DNA from: a virus
Virus record (IMG/VR): IMGVR_UViG_3300027976_000006
Location: 62,001 to 126,000 of that record
Direction: 5' to 3' (one strand)
Length of the DNA stretch: 64,000 nucleotides
The position numbers and the translations under genes are program-made. The notes under the pieces are model-generated. The model was not told the DNA's origin, did not search any database, and was given only the letters and a program-made list of their open reading frames with translations. The stretch's first letter is position 1. Each line of letters starts with the position of its first letter. This document shows, piece after piece, positions 15,770 to 23,950 of the stretch.

Positions 15770-16558
15770 GTGCACAAACAATCAGGCATTCGTTCCGCTT
15801 TAGTTGGTACTGGTATTGGTGGCGTTCTGGGAGGGCTGCTTGGTCGATTTACTGGCTATAATGCTGGCAATAAAGAAGGGTACAGAAGTGGTAGTGAGTC
15901 CGGCTATAATGCTGGCAATAAAGAAGGGTACAGAAGTGGTAGTGAGTCCGGGGGTAGAGATACCTTGTTAAATCTACTTCGGGGTATGACTGATGTTGTA
16001 GATCAAGGGCGTAGAAGCGATGTAGATTTAAAACAATTGCTTATGCCACTAGAAGGGGGCGCTTCTCCGGCTATGTCCTCAGTAGCGGTTAAAACCGCAA
16101 AACTACGAAGAATGTTTGCCCGCATAGAAAAGAAAGCTGAAGAAAAACAATCAGGCATTCGTTCCGCTTTAGTTGGTACTGGTATTGGTGGCGTTCTGGG
16201 AGGGCTGCTTGGTCGATTTACTGGCTATAATGCTGGCAATAAAGAAGGGTACAGAAGTGGTAGTGAGTCCGGCTATAATGCTGGCAATAAAGAAGGGTAC
16301 AGAAGTGGTAGTGAGTCCGGGGGTAGAGATACCTTGTTAAATCTACTTCGGGGTATGACTGATGTTGTAGATCAAGGGCGTAGAAGCGATGTAGATTTAA
16401 AACAATTGCTTATGCCACTAGAAGGGGGCGCTTCTCCGGCTATGTCCTCAGTAGCGGTTAAAACCGCAAAACTACGAAGAATGTTTGCCCGCATAGAAAA
16501 ACAAGCTATTGCTAGTTTAAGCAGAAAGTTATTTGGGCCTGACAGATACGGCGCATAA
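15770..16558 (+). CDS. Putative virion protein made of a perfect internal duplication, 262 aa
   Basis: Starts at GTG 15770, 6 nt after AAGGAG. The protein is two nearly identical 123-residue units in tandem. Each unit has a glycine-zipper hydrophobic segment (ALVGTGIGGVLGGLLGRF) able to insert in or pack against membranes, two copies of a 16-residue Gly/Tyr/Ser repeat, a helical region, and a basic end (RRMFARIEK). The end of unit 1 (EKKAEEKQ) matches the C-terminus of the next large protein, and the final EKQA carries the K-x-A motif common in virion proteins here. Function unknown; a structural or ejection role is possible. Confidence 0.7.
   Translation: MHKQSGIRSALVGTGIGGVLGGLLGRFTGYNAGNKEGYRSGSESGYNAGNKEGYRSGSESGGRDTLLNLLRGMTDVVDQGRRSDVDLKQLLMPLEGGASPAMSSVAVKTAKLRRMFARIEKKAEEKQSGIRSALVGTGIGGVLGGLLGRFTGYNAGNKEGYRSGSESGYNAGNKEGYRSGSESGGRDTLLNLLRGMTDVVDQGRRSDVDLKQLLMPLEGGASPAMSSVAVKTAKLRRMFARIEKQAIASLSRKLFGPDRYGA
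15776..16131 (+). repeat. Direct repeat, copy 1 (356 bp)
   Basis: Identical by eye over 356 bp to 16145-16500, with a 369-bp period (123 codons) that keeps the frame. Each copy contains two tandem 48-bp subrepeats starting GGCTATAATGCTGGCAATAA. Complete identity points to recent duplication or gene conversion. Confidence 0.9.
16145..16500 (+). repeat. Direct repeat, copy 2 (356 bp)
   Basis: Second copy of the 356-bp direct repeat; 13 bp separate the two. The reading frame then runs into a unique 19-codon end. Confidence 0.9.
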
Positions 16559-16659
16559 TTTCATCTTGGCTTACAGAGATGGGGCGACCAAGTGGCAGTT
16601 TAGAACAATATTCAAATAAGTGGAATGAAATTGCACCAAGCACATATCAGCCTTTCCCA

Positions 16660-16680
16660 GCTTCGCCTAGCTGGCGAAGC
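16660..16680 (+). other. Perfect hairpin between virion genes
   Basis: GCTTCGCC, a 5-nt TAGCT loop and GGCGAAGC form an 8-bp perfect stem in the 199-nt gap between genes ending 16558 and starting 16758. No T run follows, so it is not a classical terminator; RNA processing or mRNA stability is possible. The rest of the gap shows nothing clear apart from the ribosome site GGGGAG before 16758. Confidence 0.5.
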
Positions 16681-16757
16681 CCATAACCAGCTGCGATTGC
16701 CAAACAGAGTAAATAAAGTTAGAGTATCAGTTACCTTTATAATTTCTGGGGAGCACT

Positions 16758-19700
16758 ATGTACGAGTACACGGAAAAAGCGGGCGATGCTGCAGCTAAGA
16801 CTGAGAAGACAGCGGCATTAGAAGATACGAAACTCGGCATACCGATTAGTGCTGCAATCGCGGGTGGACTGGGTGGAGGGCTTTACGGAGGGCTTAAAGG
16901 TTTAATATCTCCCGGCGAATATGAAACGACAGACGAGGAAGGGCAGAAGGTTAAAAAAAAGCGTAATAGGCTAATAGCAGCTTTACAAGGTTCTTTGTAC
17001 TCTGGTGCTTTGGGGGCCGGAGCTGGGGCGTTAGGTGGGACGGCGTTTAATGCGGCCACTTCCGCCGACCCACAAAGAACTCCTTACACCGATGCTTACC
17101 GCAGTCTGCTTGTAGGTCAGGGCTTGGCTAACAATTATAAGTCGGCAGAGGCGGGACAAGACAGCAAACCTTCAGCAATGTCTTACATTCCCGGGATTGG
17201 CGGATTCCTTAGCGGAATAGCTAATCCTATGGTTCGCAAAAGTGATATAGGTATAGATTCCCTTGCAGGTATTCTGAAACCCATAGCGGCACCCATAGCG
17301 GCAGTGAATGAAGGCGTGGCTGGATTAATTGGGGGTATGGCAGGCGGCTTAGGTGGTGGCATGATTGGCCGTTTAGGGGGCAAGGCCCTTAAGACGCTTT
17401 TAAGTAAGCTTACAAAAAATTCGCTAAAGCCGACTGTGCTTACGAAGCTTAATCCAGGCGAATTCCGAAGTATACCGAGAGTGCCAACTGGTGCGGCGGA
17501 AGGGGTTCACAAATTAGTTGATAAATTTGACGATAATTCCGGTATCCTTGGGTTCCTTGGTGGAGCTTCTTTGGGTACACATGGCGGTGCCAGTGCTTAC
17601 CGCAGTCTGAAGGACTGGGCTATCAATTACGCGGATAAACTAAAACCTAAACTTGAGGATACGATTACAATGCCTGAGAAAATTGCAGAATGGGCTTCAG
17701 CTCCTAGCTTTTCGGCTAATGTGCCATTACCGCAGAAACTTAATCCGCTGGTTGCCGGTAGAAAATCATCAACAACCAAAGCGGACGCTAATGGAGTTCG
17801 AGAAGCACTTGCCAAGCTTGGTGCGTATGACAGCGCTTCACTTGCTGTTTCGGCAGCCGGGGATAGCAAAGGGTCTAAATATAAACAACAAGATGAAGAT
17901 CACGCAACTGGTGCAGCTGCGTTTGATTCGCTTGATAAGTATCGAAGGATGACTAAGAAAGCAGGCATGACTCAGTTCCAGACTAAATTCTTTGAACGCT
18001 TTATTTTAGAAGGTAAAAGTGCACAACAGCTACAAGCTGTGGTTAAGCAAGCAGGAGAACAGTTTGGATCTAAGATAGGTAAAGAATTAGCACGTGGGTT
18101 TAAAAAGCTTGCTTCTGCGGGGTTAGCCGGTGCCCGCTGGTTTGCTCGGGCTACCGGCAGCCCGACCGGTGCGGCTGCGCAGCGCCCAAGCCAGCAAGGA
18201 CTCCCTTCAGCTGGCGGGTTTGGCTTTTCTCAACTTCCGGCAGCGATGACTAATTTTGGTAAGCGGGTTGGAGAAGCATTCCCCGGATCAAAAGACTACA
18301 TGGGCATGGGGGGTGCTGCGTTTGATGGTGTTAAAGGAGCGTTACCTGGAATGGGCCAACAGCTTCAACAAGCAGCAACCAAAGGAGTAGAAGGCTGGGT
18401 TAAGCAACCCGGTGTCTTTACTAACCCTGCGGAAGTATGGAGGCGTAGAAACCAAGCTCAAGGTGTTCAGAAGACTTTAGGGGATATAACGACTGGCATG
18501 GGTAAGCTTATGGGCAAGCAGTCTAGTGAAAAGCGAGGGGCTAACTGGGCTGCGCTTGGGAAAGGGGCATTAAAATATATGGGAATGGGTGCGGGAAAAC
18601 CCGGGGCAGAAGTAGCAAATACTTTTAGGCATGCTATGGGCACGGCGGGAACGACTGCAGGAGGTGCAGCTTTAAAAGTATTGAAAAATCCTGTTCTGCA
18701 AGGGCGAGCAGGTACTGGGGCTGTGACTGGTGCAATAAACCCTATGACTGGTTTACTTTCCCAAGATGAAAATAGAAGCTGGGGTGACTATCTTACTAGT
18801 GCGGGTCTTAGCGGCTTAGCTGGTGCTGGTGCAGGTGTTTTAGGGGGCAAAGGCACGCAAAAGATGATGGGGCGTATGCAAGCAGGCGGAAACTTAGGTT
18901 TTATGGGTGATATGGCAGCAGATTTAGCTGGGTATGACACAGGTGGTCGGTTAGGGCAAATTGGATTTTTAGGCGGAGCTGCATTGCCCGCAAAGGTGCC
19001 TCAATGGTTAGGGCAAAAGGCGACACAGATGGGAGGTGGCCGTGTCGGCACGAATATTCCCGGAAGGGCAGGAGACACTGCAAAACTTATGAATAGTGTG
19101 GATTATTTAAGCAAGGGGCAGAACTGGGTACTCGGTAAAGGTAGGCAAGGTGCAGGCTTAGGCTATCAAGCAGCTAAAGCTAATCCGTTGATGGCAGCTG
19201 GTCTAGGTACTGCGGGACTTGGCGGTACCTACGGGTTACACCAACTTGGTAGAGCGGCAGACGCAGCTGAGGGCATGCGTGGTGATGCGAATGCACAGAT
19301 GAGTGCTCTTAGGCAGCAAGTTGCTGGCATGGGTGGCATGGGTGGCATGGGTCAGTTCTTTAATGAAAATAAGCATTGGTTAATGCCTGCGTTGTTAGCT
19401 GGTGGGGGTGCTTTGGCCGGGGGTGCAATGGGTGGTGGTGGTGGTGCTGCACTGGGTGGCCTCGGCTTGCCAGCCCTTTATGCGATGCATCAAAGTGGTA
19501 TGTTTGGCGGCGGAGGCGGCGGAGGCGGCGGAGGCGGCGGAGGCGGAGGCGTTGATCTTTATCGACCTGAGTCAAACGGGGGCCGTGACTTAATACAACT
19601 TCAGTTCCAAAATGCACAAGAAGATACAAATAGACAAATTGTCGCTCGGACAAGAGATCCGAGAATAGCTGTACCTAAAACAGCCAGTGCTAATGCAGTA

Positions 19701-19829
19701 CGGCTTATGCATCGAATAGAAAAGAAAGCCGAAGAAAAGCAAGCTATAGCCGCTCTTGTTAAAGCTTTGTCCGTGAGCGGGGCAAAAGCTTTAATGTCAC
19801 GATTAGAAAGTTACGCAGGGCAACGATGA
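16758..19829 (+). CDS. Large glycine-rich putative virion protein, 1023 aa
   Basis: ATG 16758 follows GGGGAGCACT. The protein alternates Gly/Ala-rich hydrophobic segments of glycine-zipper type (about 30-50, 75-100, 185-215, 640-740, 870-915) with polar helical regions, and has a run of 15 glycines near 920. The C-terminus has a basic helix (RLMHRIEKKAEEKQ) nearly identical to the unit end of the preceding protein. Such proteins occur as ejection or internal virion proteins that reach membranes, but no known family is recognised. It contains several K-x-A motifs (for example EKTAALED near 17). Confidence 0.65.
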   Translation: MYEYTEKAGDAAAKTEKTAALEDTKLGIPISAAIAGGLGGGLYGGLKGLISPGEYETTDEEGQKVKKKRNRLIAALQGSLYSGALGAGAGALGGTAFNAATSADPQRTPYTDAYRSLLVGQGLANNYKSAEAGQDSKPSAMSYIPGIGGFLSGIANPMVRKSDIGIDSLAGILKPIAAPIAAVNEGVAGLIGGMAGGLGGGMIGRLGGKALKTLLSKLTKNSLKPTVLTKLNPGEFRSIPRVPTGAAEGVHKLVDKFDDNSGILGFLGGASLGTHGGASAYRSLKDWAINYADKLKPKLEDTITMPEKIAEWASAPSFSANVPLPQKLNPLVAGRKSSTTKADANGVREALAKLGAYDSASLAVSAAGDSKGSKYKQQDEDHATGAAAFDSLDKYRRMTKKAGMTQFQTKFFERFILEGKSAQQLQAVVKQAGEQFGSKIGKELARGFKKLASAGLAGARWFARATGSPTGAAAQRPSQQGLPSAGGFGFSQLPAAMTNFGKRVGEAFPGSKDYMGMGGAAFDGVKGALPGMGQQLQQAATKGVEGWVKQPGVFTNPAEVWRRRNQAQGVQKTLGDITTGMGKLMGKQSSEKRGANWAALGKGALKYMGMGAGKPGAEVANTFRHAMGTAGTTAGGAALKVLKNPVLQGRAGTGAVTGAINPMTGLLSQDENRSWGDYLTSAGLSGLAGAGAGVLGGKGTQKMMGRMQAGGNLGFMGDMAADLAGYDTGGRLGQIGFLGGAALPAKVPQWLGQKATQMGGGRVGTNIPGRAGDTAKLMNSVDYLSKGQNWVLGKGRQGAGLGYQAAKANPLMAAGLGTAGLGGTYGLHQLGRAADAAEGMRGDANAQMSALRQQVAGMGGMGGMGQFFNENKHWLMPALLAGGGALAGGAMGGGGGAALGGLGLPALYAMHQSGMFGGGGGGGGGGGGGGGVDLYRPESNGGRDLIQLQFQNAQEDTNRQIVARTRDPRIAVPKTASANAVRLMHRIEKKAEEKQAIAALVKALSVSGAKALMSRLESYAGQR
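19506..19550 (+). repeat. Polyglycine-coding run
   Basis: Repeats of GGCGGCGGA encode 15 consecutive glycines in the 16758-19829 product. Such simple repeats are prone to length change. Confidence 0.9.
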
Positions 19830-20159
19830 CCTCTACAGAGCACGATCTGGGGGAATACCAAGCTGTGTGTTGAGTAAGTAGCTGTGTAGGTCGCAAGGCG
19901 GATTGGAAAGATCCGACTCATGCCTAACAGCTAGGTGCATTTATGCTAAAGAATAAATGTACAGAACGCTGCTGGGACAAACCCTTGCGGACAGTGTTTC
20001 GGGCAGTTGGAATGGTGGCAGTTTTTCGAGGGTCCTCGGCTCCCAGGCTTCCTTTCACCCTCCCACCGTACAACTTGAGACCGCTGGCACCGCGCAGAGT
20101 GTCACGTTTCTACGAGGAAAGGCGGAAACGCTAGACCGGGTGCGACTGCCTAGCTCGAC
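19830..20159 (+). ncRNA. Structured, GC-richer intergenic region (possible ncRNA)
   Basis: A 330-nt gap without a convincing gene, richer in GC than its neighbours. A clear stem pairs TAGCTGT (19879-19885) with ACAGCTA (19927-19933), with AGG/CCT just inside, and holds an inner hairpin CGGAT-TGGAAAG-ATCCG (19899-19915) with GGA in the loop. Further pairings (CGTTTC/GAAACG, GCTAG/CTAGC, GGTGG/CCACC) lie between 20000 and 20160. Two short overlapping frames (19943-20134, 19957-20163) have weak starts and codon use unlike neighbours. A structured RNA or long leader is possible; no known RNA class is matched. Confidence 0.35.
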
Positions 20160-20177
20160 TTAAATTCTGGATTTTAA
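20160..20177. promoter_or_regulatory. Recurrent palindromic motif, copy 3
   Basis: TTAAATTCTGGATTTTAA, two changes from the perfect palindrome, ends 13 nt before ATG 20191 and directly abuts the ribosome site AAAAGGTGG. Confidence 0.45.
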
Positions 20178-20190
20178 AAGGTGGTTAAGA

Positions 20191-20730
20191 ATGAGACACG
20201 CAAGTTTACCTTACCACCTTTATCTGAATGTGGACAATAGCTATCTTGGTCCTGATATGCCAAAAGGCATGACACTTTGTATATGGCACGCTTCTTACGG
20301 CAGGCTTGGGCAAATGTTGATGTGCCATGTTTTATTAGAATCTGGGGCACACTGGAGTGGGTTACCGCTGCATGCACTATCCAACACTACTAATTTTTCT
20401 CTTTTACCTGAACAAGTAATGCCTTGGGCAGCTATGGGGGAATCCCTAGAGATTGAACTCTTCCCGCTGTTGGAAGGTTTGCAAACAAAGATTATGCAGC
20501 CGTTTAGCGGAGAGGGAAGACATACTGGTATGATCTTCGACTGGAAAGACGGTTACAGCCGTTATCCCCAAGAGCATAAGCCCCTCAACCTAATACAGAC
20601 CGACGATGGGCAACTAGCTTTGTTGCCAAACAATTTTATACTCTTAAGTGATAAGCATTTTGTGTCAGAAGACGCAAAGCTAAACCTTAAAAATTATAAA
20701 CGCGGGGCTATAACGCATTGGGGGACTTGA
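20191..20730 (+). CDS. Hypothetical protein, 179 aa
   Basis: ATG 20191 follows AAAAGGTGGTTAAGA and a palindrome copy. The protein is soluble looking, rich in Leu, His and Met, with a mixed alpha/beta pattern (for example TLCIWHASYGRLGQMLMCHVLLE). It lacks the glycine-rich style of the flanking virion proteins, so it may be non-structural. No family is recognised. Confidence 0.65.
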   Translation: MRHASLPYHLYLNVDNSYLGPDMPKGMTLCIWHASYGRLGQMLMCHVLLESGAHWSGLPLHALSNTTNFSLLPEQVMPWAAMGESLEIELFPLLEGLQTKIMQPFSGEGRHTGMIFDWKDGYSRYPQEHKPLNLIQTDDGQLALLPNNFILLSDKHFVSEDAKLNLKNYKRGAITHWGT

Positions 20731-20836
20731 TAAAATAACGCCTTGCTACTATGGTGCGGTTGGCTATAGAAGGTATAATGCCTTTTGCTGCTAAGTTGGT
20801 GCAGCTATTCTCTCTTCACGGATGAAGGAGGTCGGC

Positions 20837-20863
20837 ATGAATACTTTTGTGAAAGGTAGGTGA
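20837..20863 (+). promoter_or_regulatory. Possible leader peptide (8 codons) before a hairpin
   Basis: AAGGAGG (20825-20831) lies 5 nt before ATG 20837, which opens an 8-codon frame (MNTFVKGR) ending at TGA 20861-20863. The strength of the ribosome site in an otherwise gene-free gap is striking. The hairpin beginning 3 nt after the stop gives the arrangement expected of a ribosome-controlled leader, but no alternative terminator pairing could be worked out. Confidence 0.3.
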
Positions 20864-20865
20864 TC

Positions 20866-20897
20866 CGTATCTCGGTCGGGCTTGTCCCGGAGATACG
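20866..20897 (+). other. Long stable hairpin
   Basis: CGTATCTC (20866-20873) pairs with GAGATACG (20890-20897); inside, CGGG (20877-20880) pairs with CCCG (20886-20889) around CTTGT, with a GGT bulge. No T tract follows. It lies in the 279-nt gap 20731-21009, just after the putative leader peptide. Confidence 0.6.
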
Positions 20898-20939
20898 AAT
20901 TTCTGGGATGGGCTCGATTTGTTTAACAGCACGGGTCTG

Positions 20940-20969
20940 TTGACATAAAGTAATAAGGTTAGTTATTAT
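20940..20969 (+). promoter_or_regulatory. Sigma70-type promoter
   Basis: TTGACA (20940-20945) and TATTAT (20964-20969, 18-bp spacer) or TTATTA (17-bp spacer) form a near-consensus host-type promoter about 40 nt before ATG 21010. It is one of the few strong sigma70-like sites seen and would start transcription of 21010 and 22183. Confidence 0.55.
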
Positions 20970-21009
20970 TAATGTTTGATCATACAAGACAATAACAAGG
21001 AGTAGTGGT

Positions 21010-22140
21010 ATGTCATTAGCAAAAGTAGCCAGTTATTACAGAATTAAAGTGGCTCGTCATTTGATTAATATCGTTTCGTTGCGGCAAGAGCTGGGTACTT
21101 ACAATGTAAACGGGCTGTTAAAAGCTGCGTCTGCGGGGCAGAGCAAAGAAGCTTGTTTGCGCTATGCGGGATTACACACGGCTATACTTTTTGAGCAGCG
21201 AGAGCTGGAGAAGCTCGGAGCAGTGGGCGGGTATAACTCGCAAATGCGAAAAGTGGCCGTTGGCAACTATGGCAGCATACCACCTGGAGGATTCAAAGAT
21301 TACCCGAAGCCAGCAACTCCAGCCCCTGATGCGATAAGAGCACAGGCAAGTAAGCCCGTCTCTAGTTATACACCGGATGCGATAAGAGCACAGGCAAGTA
21401 AGCCCGCACCTAGTTACACGCCTGGGCAAATTGACGATGGTGGTAGGGGTTTTGAGATGGACCGCCTAAATAAGACGGATACAGGCAATCGGCAACAAGC
21501 AGTACTTGACGCAAATCGGGCTGGTCGCCAAAACTTGCCCTCTGGTATGCTAGATCTTAATGCTAATATGCTGGGGAATCACAGCAAACTTCCAGACGCC
21601 CCAACCAGAGGTCAGCTTGCTGATGATGTCGCAGGGACAAGCACAGCAGCTCGGAGGGCAGCAATGGCACAAGCCGGTACAAATGTCGGGGGTGGCTTCC
21701 CTGTAGGCACAAATGGTAGAGTGGCGGGCACAAATGTCGGGGGCGGGCCGGCGGAAGGATTTGCAGCGGCGCAAGCGGCACAAGCGGTGGCAGCTGCCCC
21801 AGCTACATCCGTTCCTGCATCTGTGATTCCTAAGCCGGAGCAGGGCACTGCAAATGCAACGAGTGGATTAGGCTATGATCCGACAGGGTCCGGCAGCGCA
21901 GGAAGGTATTCCGAAACAGCAGACCCCGTAGAGGAGGCTTACACTAGGAGTCTAGGGGCATCGGGTTATGCGGGGCATGTCAGCGACACTGAAACACAAC
22001 CCGAAGCACAACCCGAAGCACAACCCGTGTCACAAGTGCAACAGGGGCGTGGTAGGCGCGGTGGGCGTGGTGGTCCAATACGCAATATGATAGGTAATGT
22101 GCAGCAAGGCCAAGGGCTATTTGGTAGGCGAGGCCGGTAA
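21010..22140 (+). CDS. Putative virion protein, 376 aa, with N-terminal module shared with next gene
   Basis: ATG 21010 follows ACAAGGAGTAGTGGT. Residues 1-70 form a helical module with Leu-x-x-Glu, Tyr-Asn, LLKxAS and Cys-x-x-Tyr positions that align with the start of the next gene's product, so the two are likely paralogous there. The rest is a long low-complexity region rich in Ala, Gly, Pro and Gln, with a repeated PDAIRAQASKP segment (near 100-125) and AGTNVGGG segments (near 222-248), ending in a basic Arg/Gly tail. Probably a structural or internal protein; function unknown. Confidence 0.6.
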   Translation: MSLAKVASYYRIKVARHLINIVSLRQELGTYNVNGLLKAASAGQSKEACLRYAGLHTAILFEQRELEKLGAVGGYNSQMRKVAVGNYGSIPPGGFKDYPKPATPAPDAIRAQASKPVSSYTPDAIRAQASKPAPSYTPGQIDDGGRGFEMDRLNKTDTGNRQQAVLDANRAGRQNLPSGMLDLNANMLGNHSKLPDAPTRGQLADDVAGTSTAARRAAMAQAGTNVGGGFPVGTNGRVAGTNVGGGPAEGFAAAQAAQAVAAAPATSVPASVIPKPEQGTANATSGLGYDPTGSGSAGRYSETADPVEEAYTRSLGASGYAGHVSDTETQPEAQPEAQPVSQVQQGRGRRGGRGGPIRNMIGNVQQGQGLFGRRGR

Positions 22141-22182
22141 TTAAAATTGAACTTAGCTGATATTTTTATGTTGAGGTGAATT

Positions 22183-22845
22183 ATGTCGAAGTATGCAATG
22201 GAAAAACAAGCTTTTCACGCTAACCGCTTGTCTAGCTTAAACGCAGAAATAGCCCGTTACAACCCAGCCAGTTTGTTGAAGCAAGCGTCAACTTACCCAA
22301 CTACACATAACAAGCAGTTGTGTACTTATTACCTTGCATTAACTAAGCAGGCAGCCTTTGAGAAGAAAGCATTTCTAAAGGCAATTTTAAAAGCTTTGAT
22401 GAAACCAAAGATTAGTCTACTTCCTGCCGCTGGTCTACTGGGGGCATATAGCTACGGGCCAAGTGCAATCAAGGCGACTGGTAGTGCAATTGGTGGTGCT
22501 GCAGATGCTGCTGTGGAAGGAACACAAAATCTTCTACACAGAGCTGGAAGAGGATGGCAAGGGCTGTGGTCAGATCCGACGAGTGATATGTCAAGCAAAG
22601 GTATAAATAAAAAAGTAGAAGAAAGTCTTAAGCCTGTGACTAAACCTACCGGGATACAGCTAGCGCCAAAAACCCGTTGGGTGCAGGTAGACGATGACTC
22701 ATTAAGTCCGGAGCAGAGACGCAGATATTATACTGAGGGTGCCAACACTGGATTTGAAGATTATCAAATTAGCCCAGCAACACGTGGGCAAGTGCCTTAT
22801 AGAAGGCCTCCTACTTATCCTGGGTATTATAGTGGTAATCATTAG
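22183..22845 (+). CDS. Putative virion protein, 220 aa
   Basis: ATG 22183 follows TTGAGGTGAATT. Residues 1-70 resemble the N-terminal module of the preceding product and are dense in K-x-A motifs (SKYAMEKQA, LLKQAS, LTKQAAFEKKA). Residues 80-110 form a moderately hydrophobic Ala/Gly segment, and the C-terminal half is polar with an Arg/Pro/Tyr-rich end. It is probably co-transcribed with 21010. Function unknown. Confidence 0.65.
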   Translation: MSKYAMEKQAFHANRLSSLNAEIARYNPASLLKQASTYPTTHNKQLCTYYLALTKQAAFEKKAFLKAILKALMKPKISLLPAAGLLGAYSYGPSAIKATGSAIGGAADAAVEGTQNLLHRAGRGWQGLWSDPTSDMSSKGINKKVEESLKPVTKPTGIQLAPKTRWVQVDDDSLSPEQRRRYYTEGANTGFEDYQISPATRGQVPYRRPPTYPGYYSGNH

Positions 22846-22852
22846 TTTTTTG

Positions 22853-23026
22853 TTAAAAATGTTGACAATTATTTAGCTTAACCAAATCACATCTTGCTTC
22901 ATTTGTGCGATTGTTATAGGCTCGTTTAAAGTCAAATAAGCTCTGTTTGCTAACTTTCACCAGCGTCGCACCGTCATGGAGGATTTGCGTATGTCGGTTA
23001 AGCTTAAGCAGAATATCCACATCCAA
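22853..23026 (-). CDS. Possible minus-strand small protein, 57 aa
   Basis: This frame fills a 234-nt gap without a + strand gene. A TTG start (23024-23026) lies 6 nt after AAGGGGG on the minus strand, and the predicted product is balanced in composition (DILLKLNRHTQILHDGATLV is its hydrophilic core). There is no domain match, and the longer frame from GTG 23059 lacks a ribosome site. Low confidence; the gap could be non-coding. Confidence 0.3.
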   Translation of the reverse strand: MDVDILLKLNRHTQILHDGATLVKVSKQSLFDFKRAYNNRTNEARCDLVKLNNCQHF

Positions 23027-23079
23027 GTCATACCCCCTTGTTCCGTGCTTGGGTGACACCTAGCGTTTTGAGGTGTCTA

Positions 23080-23496
23080 ATGAAACTTTTTTGGGCTGGT
23101 TTATTCTTGTTCGCTGGCCTAGTCGTGTGGGGAATTTTTCCCGACCCATCCTCAAATGTATTTATACCCCCTGAGCCACCTTCGCAAATTGCGGAAATGG
23201 TATCACATCACCACGCAATATTTGAAGGGCCTCGCTCGGGCAAGTGGCCAACGGTTAGGCAGCGGTTTATTGCAGTGCACTCTCGTTGTGCGGCGTGTGG
23301 TAGCCCCCTTAACTTAAATGTCCATCATTTGATTAGTTTTCACGAACAACCAGAGTTGGAGTTAGATCCAGATAACTTAATTACTTTATGCCGCTTGCAC
23401 CATTTTTTGCTGGGGCATTCCAGTAACTGGTCAGACACTAACGAAAACTGCAAGGAAGCAGTTAAAGTTTATCGTCGTTTGCATCCGTGGAAATAG
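23080..23496 (+). CDS. Membrane-anchored HNH endonuclease
   Basis: 138 aa from ATG 23080 (GAGGTG upstream). Residues 3-20 (LFWAGLFLFAGLVVWGIF) form one hydrophobic segment, a signal anchor or uncleaved signal. The C-terminal HNH domain has a zinc pair C70/C73, the catalytic VHH (82-83), Asn99 in DPDNLITLC, C104 and H107, and H113. HNH nucleases cut DNA; an anchored form would act at or outside the inner membrane, which is unusual. It lies in the metabolic block with no intron or intein nearby, so it does not look like a homing element. Confidence 0.8.
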   Translation: MKLFWAGLFLFAGLVVWGIFPDPSSNVFIPPEPPSQIAEMVSHHHAIFEGPRSGKWPTVRQRFIAVHSRCAACGSPLNLNVHHLISFHEQPELELDPDNLITLCRLHHFLLGHSSNWSDTNENCKEAVKVYRRLHPWK

Positions 23497-23521
23497 GCTG
23501 TTAATTACCAAGGAGGGTGAT

Positions 23522-23872
23522 ATGGCTAATAGAATAGATAAACGAAATACAAAGTTTCATGATGTTTTGCGAATGCTACGCAAAGAGTGTAAAGTAGCTA
23601 GACCTATAAAGGTAGTAAGTAAGGATTTAAACAAGGAAAAGTTATGTGGCTGCTGCATAGCCTATTTAGACAAGTATGGCGGGGTAAGTCGTTTCGTCAT
23701 TGAAGTTGATAACAATCTTGCTCCGGTTACCGCGATCGACACGCTTTTACACGAATGGGCGCATGCGTTAAACCAAGTGGCTAATGGAGTCACAGGTGAA
23801 CCACACAGTGGCAGCTGGGGTAAATGTTACGCACGTGTGTGGCGTTCTTATGTCACAAAAATAATTGATTAA
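23522..23872 (+). CDS. SprT-like zinc metalloprotease-fold protein
   Basis: 116 aa. The HEWAH motif (77-81) gives the zinc-binding HExxH, and His95 in EPHSGSWG is the likely third ligand as in SprT/Spartan domains. Related proteins cut proteins crosslinked to DNA, but many phage members are uncharacterised. A Cys-Gly-Cys-Cys at 42-45 is an extra feature. ATG 23522 follows CAAGGAGGGTGAT, one of the strongest ribosome sites in the window. Confidence 0.75.
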   Translation: MANRIDKRNTKFHDVLRMLRKECKVARPIKVVSKDLNKEKLCGCCIAYLDKYGGVSRFVIEVDNNLAPVTAIDTLLHEWAHALNQVANGVTGEPHSGSWGKCYARVWRSYVTKIID

Positions 23873-23950
23873 TTTATTTGACTATGCCCTTTTAAATAGG
23901 TACAAATTATCTGCTTTAGGCTGCCTATGTACTAAATCCAAGGAGGGTAT

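Noticed and set aside
16660-16680. Terminator at the perfect GCTTCGCC/GGCGAAGC hairpin
   Set aside because: No T tract follows the stem, so it is listed only as a hairpin.
19943-20163. Two overlapping small coding frames (63 and 68 codons)
   Set aside because: Weak ribosome sites, mutual overlap, codon use unlike neighbours and strong hairpin potential favour a non-coding reading.
19830-20190. tRNA gene in the gap
   Set aside because: No T-arm GGTTCRA-type sequence or cloverleaf could be found here or in the other gaps.
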